Positions 44,690 through 56,031 of a stretch of DNA of 64,000 bases are shown here, piece after piece (position 1 is the stretch's first letter; every line of letters begins with the position of its first letter). The DNA is from Dactylis glomerata. Taxonomy: Eukaryota > Streptophyta > Magnoliopsida > Poales > Poaceae. The notes under the pieces are model-generated. The model worked only from the letters and a program-made list of their open reading frames with translations. It made no database searches and had not been told where the DNA came from. The position numbers and the translations under genes were made by a program. The stretch lies in contig QXEO01000247.1 in NCBI GenBank assembly GCA_007115705.1, positions 13,058,933 to 13,122,932 of the forward strand. The letters are read 5' to 3'.

Positions 44690-44904
44690 CTGACATGATT
44701 TCATTTTTTTTGTTCATAAGACAATAGAAGCTCCATAGTTTCATTATAGGGCAACACTCTACGAAGTGATTTCCCGACGTCTCTCATACCCACTATTTTT
44801 TAGTTCCCTTTCCTTCGCTATTCATATTTTCATTTTGAAGAACTGTCTCCTCCATTCGTCTCATAACTTTGCAAAACTACATGGTGTAGTGGTGCTCGTC
44901 GACA
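44690..44904 (+). repeat. Duplicated segment, copy 2, left half
   Basis: This matches copy 1 at 39470-39690: GACATGATTTCA, then CAACACTCTACGAAGTGATTTCC, GACGTCTCTCATACCCAC and GTGGTGCTCGT. It ends GACA at 44904, where the Helitron pair begins. The right half resumes at 54756. Confidence 0.75.
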
Positions 44905-47900
44905 TTGTAAACGTATATATGGTGCCCTCCCTACGGGCTCTCACGTAAATCAGAAATTACCGGCCGTCGGATCGTTTTCCACAGCGAATCCTGACCGTCC
45001 GATCTTCTTTCACCGCCGTGGTATAAAATGACCGCTCCGCAGTGAAACCCTAGCCGCCTTTCTCCCGTGCCCGTGCTCCTCTCTTCCCCAATCGCAGCCT
45101 TCCTCTCTCCCCCAATCGCCTCCCCCTCTCTCCACCATCCGCGTGGGCCTCCATGGCTGGAGTGGTCTCCGAGGCCCGGCCACCGTCGAGCGACGCGGGA
45201 GAAGGACGGCGGCACGGGCAGCTGGGGTAGCAGCGCGCCGTCTCGAGGAGCTCCTCCACCGTCCTCGCCCATCGCGGGCCGACGAGGATGCAGAGAGACG
45301 AAGAAGGAGATGGTCTTGTTCGTCCCTCGGCGCCCGGGCCGCTCCGCTACCAGCGACCGCCTCGCCGGCGACCAGCAGCAGCATAACGGGCGAGTGGACG
45401 CACGGGTCCCTCGACCGCTACCATGGGGCAAGGGTTGACGCTGGAGAGAACCCGAGAGGACGACGGGGCGGAGGGTGGTGGTGAGCCGTGGCACTCGCCT
45501 CGAGATCTCCTTCTCCGGCGGCAGCGTGCGAGCTCCACCAGCGGCGTCCACCAGCGGGGGCCCTGACAACGCACAAGCGCCAGCACTGCTTCCACTCAGC
45601 TCGTTGCCCATGCTACTTTGCCTCGTCTCGTTCTCATCTCCGTCAGGAAGGTGAGCTCCTACTTCCTCTCTCTCTACCCATCGATTTTGTGCTGGTATCG
45701 TGTCAGTGTGCTTGTGTTGTTGCTTTGTAGGCCACTTGTACTACTTATCCTGCTGGTTATACATGTATTTAGTGTTGTGAAACTGAAAACTCATTTTGAG
45801 AAGCAAGGATTAGATGAGTTTTATTTTCAGTTTTTCATTTAAGAAGTAATGGAGGATATGTCATATTTTATTGCTAATATTTTTCTCCATGGTGTCTGTA
45901 GCTGTTGTTGATTGCATTATAGGGAGAGGAGAGCAAGAGTAAGAGATCAAAGAGTTACCTCTTACCGTAACACTACAAGATTGATGTATATAACCGCAGC
46001 GAGGATGGTTATTTGTAGGATACAACGATCAAGAACTGAATATGAAATGTGCAACTCACGTTTAGATAATTTGACACACTTGCTGAAGCCAGAGACAGAT
46101 TCCAATCTTCGAAAGCACAAGCATCAGAAGTATTTGCGTTTATTGAAGCAAGGGCCTTAGGTTACATTATTTCAATTTCATGCCAGCATGTCCACAGCAA
46201 GACCACGGCGAAGGTAATTTCATCAATACATTGTTGTGGTAAATTACTTGTATTATGATGATTTTAAGAAATGCAAGGATTGTAGTGTTGATGTTGTCTG
46301 ACTATATGTTGCATAGTGCAGATATGCAGACATGTTCAGAAGATACTTTGTCAAGGTCTAGATGCTTGGGTTCACCACCACAATACGTGTGGTACAGTGC
46401 AGGCTGCTTGTGTCACTGCCAAGCTGCTTCCTTGGTTGCTCCTTACTGTCTTGCATGCTTTGAACGCATCACCACTGTAGCTGTCGTATGTTGCCCGCAT
46501 TTGAAAGGTTCTTTCCGATCTTGTTCTAGCAGTATTCGACTATTTTTCATCTTTGGCAAAATAGATACTGTTTGTGAAGTTTTCTGTACAAGGCCTCAAG
46601 TTTTGATCTTTATGCAGATAGAGGATTTCTCAGAAGAATTTCAGATCCTTCGCTCATTTCACCATCCAAATGTAGTTTCCTTTTTATGGTGTTGTTCATT
46701 GTGGTCCTGATTGAAGCTTACCAACTGCTAATGAGTTTCGTCAATGGATCTCTCAAGCAATTCTTGAGGAAAAAAATACAGGTACTGCTTGTGTAACAAA
46801 AGATTAATTTTATTTCTAACTCCTGCCATATCCAAATTCTTGAGAAAAGCATTGTCTGTGCATTATCCATTTTCTGGATTCCTGTAATTCAGTAAGTGGC
46901 GACGTTTTTTATTGAAATCACCTCGTTTTTGGCCTTTGTTCAATAGTAAACATCTTTTCCCAAATCTAATCACGCTTGGTGCGTCTTTTATTATATTGGA
47001 CAAGAGTACAGAAAAACAATAGCAGGGACTACTGTCTTTTATTAGCATGAGTTTCTTATCCATTTCTACTTACCTTCCCATTTGCTTCAGTGAGCGCTTA
47101 TTATATACTTGGGTTTTGGTTAAAAAAGATCATTGAAACAGTATGCTCAAAGGCTGGTAGTTCTTTGTGACCCGTTGCCCTTTTTTAGACGCATATTATG
47201 ATGCTACACTTGTGAGACTTGATTAACATATAAATCTTCCATGCCATCGTTGCATATCAGGTTGTCAGGTTGGGTAATTTCTGAACAATGATGGCTGCAA
47301 ACTTAGTGTGCTCCCAGTTAGTAGCTTCCACAAAAAAAATAGTTCGTGTTTGACAGTTCGCTTTTGGGAGCTAAATCCCAGTTCGACCATATGGAGCCAT
47401 CTAGAATCTGCCTAGCGTCCAATGTAAGCATTTTTTTTAGCTTTTTGCATATTTTTTTATTAGGATGGTTTACGGATTTGGCTAGCATCTCATTATGTGT
47501 TGTACGATTTGTTGTTTGTGCCAGCCTATGAAAGCCCAGCTTTTTCCTCCCGTGCTTCTTCTTCCTGCGGTGTATTATGTTGATTCAGCCCCAAAGTGCC
47601 CCCTGAACGAAATGGATTATATCGTTGTCATAAGCTTGAAGTTAAGTCAGACGAACTTCATGAGGTGCTCGCGTTTCCGGTTCAGGTTCTTACTTGCACG
47701 CCCTCTCCTCCTGCCTGCTTGATATCTCACTCAGAAGTTTGGCAGCTCATGTTCAGGCATGAGTTTCAGTTCAGTTTCAGGCATGAGTTTCAGTTTCAGG
47801 TTCTGTAGTTGCCCTCATCATCCTCTCTGTTTTTGCATACAGCTGTAGCATGATATGTCCAATGGTCAGTGGCGGCATGATGGACTGCATCTAGATTTAA

Positions 47901-49271
47901 AAAATCTCATTTTTGATAATGTACAAAATTTTGCAAGCAAAAGTATATATATTAGACCTATTCGACCTCTCCTTGATACTTTATTTATAAATGCTTTTTT
48001 GCTTATAGTTGGATTTAGAGATCTATTGGCAATATCGGAAGAAGGTTTTCATGTGTCTTATTAATTACATTTCTTATGAACCAATGAGAGAGTCACTTAT
48101 GATATCAGGTATACATAATGAATGGGTAAAGATAGCATATATGTAGTAGAGTTTCTCATGATTTTTTCTCTGCTATTAGCATATATTGTGATGGGTGACC
48201 TCCTGTTATCATAGTCAGTTAACAACTACTGGGCCATAGATGGATTTAGTACTATTTGCATTATGCTTTATGACAAGAAGTAATGTCAACATGTAGCCTG
48301 CATTGTAAAAAGCATGAGGAAGATGAAGTAGGTTGATACTAGCTACTGCAATTCCCTTACTTTTGGTTCCCTAAATATTAGACTGAATCAAGTTTGCCAG
48401 CAGTTTGCCAGCGCCTTTTCTGCTCTCTGACCTGAGACCTATAAAAGGAAGGTATTTCTTACCCTTCATGCTGGTAGGTTTGGTGCAAATGAGTAACAAA
48501 TACACGCAATTTAATTTTCTAATACCCACGACTTCTACCTCCTGACTAGACACTGCCTTCTAAAGCTTTGATGCTATCGATATAAGTACTAGACTGGACA
48601 TTTATGTTTGGTATTGTACAATCTACTAGCTGACTTGAGACCTATTACAGAAAGTCAATTCCTAGAACTTCTAGAAAAAGAAAGCTTTATCATTTCAGCC
48701 TTTTAGGAATACTTGGCTCAACTTAGTATTAAACTTAGCCTAAAGCGGCTTTGCTAAAAATTTGTAAATTTCAACAATGTGTATGCATACTTTGCACAAT
48801 AAAGGCATGGTAATGCTATTTTATATTGGGACTTTAGATTTAACATGACTTATCTTCTACTCTCACAGTTTCTTTTATTTTCCTCATATTTAACTGTTGG
48901 TTAATTTATCTTCTCATTTGCAGCGGTGCTAACTTTTGGTGGTGCAAGTACCTTAGAACTATATTTCCTGTGTGTTATGGTCTCTACAGACCATGCTGCA
49001 ACGAGCTTATGTAGATGTTGCTTTTGCTGTTCCTTATTTCTATTGCTTCTGAAAAAACCAGTGTGTTAGTTATTGTAATATATTTCTGATTTTCCTGATT
49101 GTATACAAGGGTTTGCTGCTCCCTTGATGATTTTGTGTGTTTTATCCTAAGTTCATCCTATTGACTAAATTGTAGAACTTAGAAAATGTATTATCATCAC
49201 CTACCTCATTTTTATTGTTATTATATAAATTATAAGTTGGTGCAAATTCCAAGGCGCACCCCAAAATCTAG
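44905..49271 (+). mobile_element. Helitron A (non-autonomous, gene-capturing)
   Basis: The left end TTGTAAACGTATATATGGTGCC (first base T after A) matches the start of Helitron B from TAAA onward. The right end is GGCGCACCCCAAAATCTAG. It lacks Rep/helicase. Near the left end is a promoter module: GCCGTCGGATCG, GTATAAAATG (45021) and CAGTGAAACCCTAGCC. A GC-rich exon-like block to about 45650 ends in an AGGTGAGC donor. Exon-like pieces follow (for example 47340-47425, with a GTAAGC donor). A Raf-like kinase fragment lies at 46615. The last kilobase matches that of Helitron B (TTATCTTCTCATTTGCAGCG, then CTTATGTAGATGTTGC). The left terminus is TT rather than TC, a single-base change. The 4.4 kb content is typical for captured gene pieces. 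Confidence 0.7.
46615..46790 (+). pseudogene. Raf-like MAPKKK kinase fragment captured in Helitron A
   Basis: The frame gives EDFSEEFQILRSFHHPNVVS, then in a shifted frame FYGVV, and in another SFVNGSLKQFLRKK. These match kinase subdomains III-V of plant Raf-like MAPKKKs, whose consensus includes LHHPNVVAFYGVV and the hinge EFMVNGSL. There are at least two frame changes and a stop, and no catalytic loop follows, so it is a dead exon remnant. Its position inside a Helitron fits gene capture. Confidence 0.65.
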
Positions 49272-52200
49272 TCTAAAAGTATAATTGGTGCCACCCCTAT
49301 GGGCTTCCTGGTAAATCTGATTTTACGGGCCGTCGGATCGCTGCCTCGGGACGATCTCAGCCGTTCATTCGCGGTCACTTTTTTTTACAGCGCGCTACAG
49401 TACTTTTTTTTCACCGGATGTTTCTGTGTTTAGGTCACTGACGTGTGGGCCTTCTGGTTGTGGGTCCCAGTGATCAGAGGGCGGGACAGTTTCCACTTGC
49501 ATCCACCGTGCAAGCCCACTTGCCCACTTGCATCCCCATATAAAAGATCTCCCAGTGAAACCTAGCCACCGGCTCCCCCAATCCCCTCCCATTCGCTCCT
49601 CACCCAATCCTTTCTTCCCCGTGCCATCAGCCGCCGCCAAACCTAGCCGCCGGCCGCTGCTGGTAGCCACCGCGACGGCCGTCGCTGGGATGGAGGGCCG
49701 CCGCCGGGATAGAGAGCCGACGCGCCGGCCACCGCCGGAATAGAGAGCCGCCGCGCCGGCTGCCGCCGGGATGGATGGCCGCTGCCACACCTCCGACAAG
49801 TCGCGGAGGACCCTGAGAGAGGCGGCGGCGACAGCTCTCATCTCATCAGGTTGATTCCCCTCTCTATCTCTCTCCCTGATCTCTTCTGGTTGACTTTACC
49901 CCTCTCTCACTTCCTGTAGGTCAGTCAGATAACTCAGGTCGTTGGTCGCTCCCTGACTCAGGTCGTTGGTTCTAGGTGGCTTGGGCTTGCAGAGATCAAA
50001 GGACTGGGGTAGCCGGCGGTTGCGGCAAGGATAGACTATACTGGATCGCGCTTAAGTCGTGATTTGATCTCTGCAGGACTTCAGCGCATTGTTCATGTGG
50101 TTGTGCTTCTTCCATGCGGTGAGTGCGTCTGACTCTCTCTCTCTAAACGTGTTAGCATGCCACTTGCGTTGATATCTTTTCTTCTGGGTGTATAAGTGCC
50201 AACATTTTATTTTATGATAGTAACCCTTCTAAGGTGGATTCCTCTATGAAGACGACGTTGGTCTGATTGGGATAAACAATTGAGAATTAGATTTACTAAA
50301 AAACACATGTCCGTTCTTCTTTGTCTTACAGGTAAGAGTACTTTGGTTTACTCTCTTTTTGTCTATTCTTTTTTTTTTTTTGCTCTTCTGTATATAAAAG
50401 AATGAAATTGGCACAATTAATTAGTAATTTTTCATTTATTAAAATACTAACGGCAAATAAAAGTACAGTACATGTTGCCTATTTGGTAAAATGCAGGGAT
50501 TTGGGTTCTCTTTATTTTTTGCTTCTCCGGAATTCTTTGTGCAATTTATTCCTTGTGGTGATTGTATGAAGTTTGGAGAGTGAGTATATGCCAGGGGGAG
50601 CTGTCTGCGAGTTAGGTTGTCGATATAGTAGTTGCTTTTGCATAGATCTTCTATCATAGTTTTTTGTTCCTAGATATGAAGCAGCGGCTTTCTTGGTCGT
50701 TGTCTCTCAATGACGCTACAGAGGCAACGATGGCGCGGTGCCATGCCACGGGAAGACCAGGCAAGTGGTGTTACACGTGCTTGATGGCGGAGGATGCTAC
50801 AAGGGGATTTTACACAGTATGAAGTCTTTGGGGGCCTGCTCATATGAGGTAGCAGTCATGCAGTTCTGAATTTTCACAGTTACATGGATAGGCTTATGGA
50901 TTGATTTTGTTCCCAACACATCATGATGATGCTCTTTTTACTGTGTCAATGCAGAATGGAAGGGCAGCGGTGGGATCACAGGCAGCGAATTGAACAAAAA
51001 TCCAAGTCGATGGATCATTGGAAACGTAGAAAGCTGGCTTCTGTAGAAATTGTAATGAACCATTTCTCTTGATCAAGAAAAATGTCCAAAATAAACATTG
51101 AGTGGTTAATTTTGCAATTACAACATTGCGCCTGCTGGAAACCTATTTTTATTTGTGTTACTTTTTCCAGTAAGGTTTGGTTGGAAAGCACCAGGAGATG
51201 TGGTCTATGGGTAGCTCCCCCACATACTTGCTAAGCTCTTCTTTGAAAGTTTTCATTTTAGAAATAATTATATCTTCACTAATATCTGACGATAAAGAGA
51301 TTTTTTTCATGCCTTCCTGAATTTTTATTGTAGGTACCACTACAATTTTGATGGCAATGGATTAGCTCAATGTATACTTACAGGTCAATTTCTCCTAAAA
51401 TATTTGGACTTCAACAATTGATGCATCCACTGGTTTGACTTCCGAAGTATACAATCTCCGATTACTTTGCAAGGTGAGCAATTAGGCCAGGACATGTAAA
51501 TCCTTTCCTTACGATGGTATTCCGTATGAATACTGGATGTTCTATATATAGGCTATGTAAATCCTTTCCTTACGATGGTGTTCCGCATGAATTTATATAC
51601 ATAGAGATAGGAAAAGGGTGTGCAAGAACCTGCTGTAAATTCTGTAGCACTAGGATATTGTTATCACAATCTCTCTAATTTTCAACATGCAGTATCACTC
51701 ACGTTATGCCCAGGTTACTTAGTTTAGTGCTTGAGAGTACATAATTGGATTAGTATCTTTCTCACTTGACAAAACAAATGCCAGAGATCTTACTGTTTAT
51801 TATTTGACTTGACACTATAATAATTTTCAGTTTAACAGTTTGTCTACTTTTAATTATTATCTTCTTCCCTCCTCTATTTATATGTTTTTTGTTAGTTTAG
51901 TCTGTGTAAATTATTACAATGATGTTTTTGTTTCTTTCCTTGTAGTTGGCGTGCTGTGTCCATTTGCCTTGCTCCAAACGTCTTTGTTTATGTTATAACT
52001 GATAAGGTTTTTTTATAAATATAGGTCCTTGTTGTGATATTTTGTTGTGGTTTATACCAAATCAGTTATATATTAGTTTACAAATGGACGAATGGCTCAG
52101 AAGTGACATGTGAATCCAATCTTGCAGGCTGCAGTCCAACACTGACCGCAGATAAAGCCCCATAGCATCCTCTGCTTCTCCCCTGGTTGTCGGAGGATGA

Positions 52201-54755
52201 CTCATAGCAATGTAGAGCATTTAGAGCAGGTGAGTTTCTTTCCATTTCTTCTCTTTTGCTCTTTGGTTCTTCTTCTATCTATTTATGAATTTCTATAGTT
52301 GGTTTGCATATGGGTGAGGTACATATGTTTTTATTGGAATTTTCAGGGTTGTTTTGGTCTACAGGTTATGATTAGTTAAAATTTTCATGCTGGTTTTCTT
52401 GCAGTGCTAATGAGAGGACACACATATTGCGATGTTATCATTGCTCACCCATTGTTTTTATTCCAATGGATTAAAATTGTTGCTATTTCATTGGTTAGCT
52501 GTTCTGGTGTCCTCCATCCTGTAGTATCCTGGATCTGTTGTTCTCCAAGATGCCAGCAGTCCAAAAATGTAACCTTCAATCTTCAGTCATTCTCTGCATG
52601 CTGACATGGGTAATGGTGGCATAGTAGCATCATTGTGTATGTATGTGCCACCATATGGAAAAAACGTCTGAACATTGAACATGAGTTCGATGGATAGTGT
52701 ACTTGGTTAACTAAGAAGCTATCGAGTCGGCATGCTCTACTGAAATGCACCTATTTATTTGATTATAGATGACTAGGCAATTCATAAATCCATCATACTA
52801 ATTTTTTTCATAATGGGTGCTCGAATTGTTGAATTTTTTCTTGTGCATGTGGCATTTGTTGAAAGTTGACTATTAGAATGGATCTTATTAGATTTGCTCG
52901 CAGATAACTATTAGAATGGATCTGATAGTAGCTAGATGAAATTTGTTTTGAGTGGACCTAACTTTTGTGTCATTCTTCTGGATGAAGGTTATGCTTGACA
53001 CGGACATCCCAGAGCAAAGTCAGTATCTCTCTTAAGAGAATGTGTGTGTTGTTCTCACCCCTCACCAGGGCAAGGAGGCCTCCTGGAAATTGCTGCCCAT
53101 CAACTTCTCTGGATCCGCCAAGGTTAAACTTCTTATATCATCGTCCTGAATCTTGCACTGCCGACATTTACTTGTGTGGCGGTAGCTACAAGCAGATCCC
53201 AATTGCTACTCATATTTACGAACTCACGTAAATAAGAGCTATCATGTGATTCTTTGCAGGCTTCAAGGCTAGGGAACATAATCTTTGTTGGCCACAGGCA
53301 GTCAGACTACTTCAGTTTGGTTCGAGGTAAATATTCAGACATGCTGTGATTAAGCGTTTTTGCATATCTGATATTTTATTTGGTACAAGGTATTTGGTGT
53401 TCAAGGACTCTGATATGAAAAAATGGGATACTCCAAACAAGATTGACTTCCTCTCGCTTTCTTATAGAACGTATGCAAAAGATTTGAGCCAGGTAACTCT
53501 TGGTACACGGATAGTGCACTTCAAAGTTCTGTATTTCCTTTAGTTATCTTCTTCATTTAAGTTATTTTATCTCTATATATAGTTAACTGCCGGTTTTGCC
53601 GTATTTCATTCTAATAGTTAACTGCAAGCAAAACTGGAGCAACCAGAAGAACGAGACAAATGTCCTGATGCTTTAATCTTCATACATAAATAAGTAGCAT
53701 CAGGACTACAAACATAACTCTTATCTGATTGCTCTCATTGACTATAACTCTAGGACTATTCTTCATTTTACTTATTTTAAACCAAGGAAACAATCTTATT
53801 TTCATATGTATAATAAAATGTAGAGTGTAGACCCATATTATTCTTTGCCATATTTCATTAGTGTTACAAGACAAGCTCCTAACTGGACAAAACAGAGTAA
53901 CTATTTTGCACCTCCTTTGCTAACAATAGGGACTCACTTACCTATTAGAACTACGTTCTTATTTTTTTGAACTATACCTTTCAGATATGTAATAAAGAAT
54001 AAATGAATGTTCTTATGTTCTGCTGAGAGAGAAAACAAGGAAAAACACTGAAGGTACTCGTGCGCTAATTATGGAGCCTACCTGCAACTTTGTTATTTCT
54101 GTTTTGCTATAGGATGTTTCTGCACTTCTTTCAATGGTAAAAACAAGGCAAAGACTGAAGGATCTTGTGCTTTCTTTTTACAACCTAAAAAGCCTTCACA
54201 ATCTGAAAATCCCGACATATAATTTTGTACTTTCTGTGATTTCAAGCTATTCATATATCACAAGAGTAGTTAGTCTACCAACATCAACATTATCTGTCCA
54301 AGTTCATGCTGGACAATATTGGTTCCCCTCTCCTATTACAATAGTACATAGTTTTTTGATGTCTTTCTGAAGAAATCATCATTGCAGTATAAGGTCCCCA
54401 CAAAAATATGTTAGTTAGTCTTTGGCTCTTAACGTTTTAATCACTGATTATTTTATCTTCTCATTTGTAGCGGCGTTAACTTTGGTGATGCATGGCCTGC
54501 CTATTCTTGGTACCGTAGCCTCTCAAAATTATGCCACAACAATGTCCGTAGGCAACTTATGTAGATTTTGCTTTTGCTTTTCCTTCCATGCTTCTGCTAC
54601 TCAACACAAAATCATCAAGTGTTAGTTACTATGATGTGTTTCCCTATTGTTCCGTTTGTTATCATATTGACAGATAAATGTTACCTTCAATACACAAAGT
54701 CAACATCGGCTTGAGATCCACGGGATCTTGCGCCAAGGCGCACCCCTAAATCTAG
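49272..54755 (+). mobile_element. Helitron B, joined directly to the 3' end of Helitron A
   Basis: It starts TCTAAAAGTATAATTGGTGCC immediately after the CTAG of Helitron A. It ends GCGCCAAGGCGCACCCCTAAATCTAG, where GCGCC-AA-GGCGC is a perfect hairpin. T follows. The promoter module repeats that of A: GCCGTCGGATCG, TATAAAAG (49539-49546) and CAGTGAAACCTAGCC. Exon-like pieces are scattered through it, such as 53395-53492 (KDSDMKKWDTPNKIDFLS), which I cannot identify. Two copies of TGTAAATCCTTTCCTTACGA lie 61 bp apart near 51497 and 51557. There is no Rep/helicase, so it is also non-autonomous. Open frames inside have no supported function. Confidence 0.72.
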
Positions 54756-54850
54756 TTCTATATATAACATGGTTTGGCTGCATCGTACTACAAGGTACCA
54801 CAGAATGAAAGCTATTGAGTATCTAAGGTGGCGACTGGTGAACGCTGTGA
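54756..54850 (+). repeat. Duplicated segment, copy 2, right half
   Basis: TTCTATATATAACATGGTTTGG followed by CTGCATCGTA and CTAAGGTGGCGACT matches copy 1 at about 39704-39776. It directly follows the Helitron B end, so it defines the right flank of the insertion. Confidence 0.75.
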
Positions 54851-56031
54851 AGTCCTGATGTTTGTATCATGAAGCTTCAATGCTGGGCAGCTACGGTTGT
54901 CGCTGGAAGTGTCACATACGAGCTTATAGAGTTTAGGCTACTAGTGCGTCTTTGTTATTTGCATCACAAACAAAATACTCTAAATTCTGGAACTGGAATT
55001 TCTGTGTGGCTATATTATTACAGAAAATAAAACTCGATGTAGATCGCCCAGACATTAGTTATTTTCCATCGGTGCTGCCAGGCTCCATGCAATGGTCAGT
55101 ACAGGGGACACCAGACATCACAACGATCATGGAAAAGAAAATACAGTTATACAGAGCCATTGATGGCGAGGCCATGCTCTCCAGCAGCGAGGCAGGGTGA
55201 ACTTACATCCCTAAAGATACTCTTCTAACTAACATCCTGTCGCATTAGTGTTGCTGGATAGTTGCATAAACTAGGTCATTGTCAGTATCTGCACGGGTAA
55301 ATCTTAATTTTCTTGTGAGTGAGTAACGGAATAGATTTGACAAGGAACAATGGTACATTGGTACTACACATCCTTCCGGGTTTAAAATCCGAGAGACGAA
55401 GCCTGCAAGTTGAATTAGGCAACAGCTTTTGATAAATAAATAAATACACTCACTAGAAATTCAGACTTGAAGATCCAAGCCAGTGTGTTTAGCAACCACT
55501 GTCTTCCTCATAATATACTGGTTCCACATCTTTCGTTTGGGAATCTGAAATTAAAATTGAAACTAAAATCGAGTTGCAATCGGAAAAAATAAATAAGGAG
55601 CAACACAGACTATATACAAGAGAAAGCATGCATACCTTGTTCCAAACGGCCGATGTAATTAACCTAAGTACTTATCCTCCAGAGCCTAAAGCCAATCAGA
55701 TGTTTTTGCCATCATTATTTATTAGATTTAAGAAGCGTACAGATTAACCTCCTTTGATTATGAATGCATGGTCTTTGACAAGATGCACACTTCGAGAGTA
55801 AAGGATGTCTGCCTCCTATAATTGATCACTGATTTATATTAGCCCATTTACAGTGGACAAACTCACAAAAAAGACCTGTGTACCAAGCTAGACCTTTTAA
55901 AACAAAGAATACAAGTGTCGGTGTTGAACCTGAGTTGATCCTGACTATAAACTCTATTCCTATCCTTCTCTAAAGCATACATTAGACTTCCCATCTCACT
56001 CATGAAAATTTTATAAGTACTGTACAGTTGC
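54851..56031. other. Spacer and presumed 3' region of the GH28 gene
   Basis: No independent gene is seen. The part next to 56031 is probably the 3' UTR of the minus-strand GH28 gene. Short frames at 54952-55200 and 55863-56066 have no domain. Confidence 0.4.

Noticed and set aside
44931..45611. 226-codon minus-strand frame and overlapping plus-strand frames
   Set aside because: GC-rich first-exon block of Helitron A that is open in many frames. The TATA box and splice donor favour the plus strand, but no protein is recognisable.
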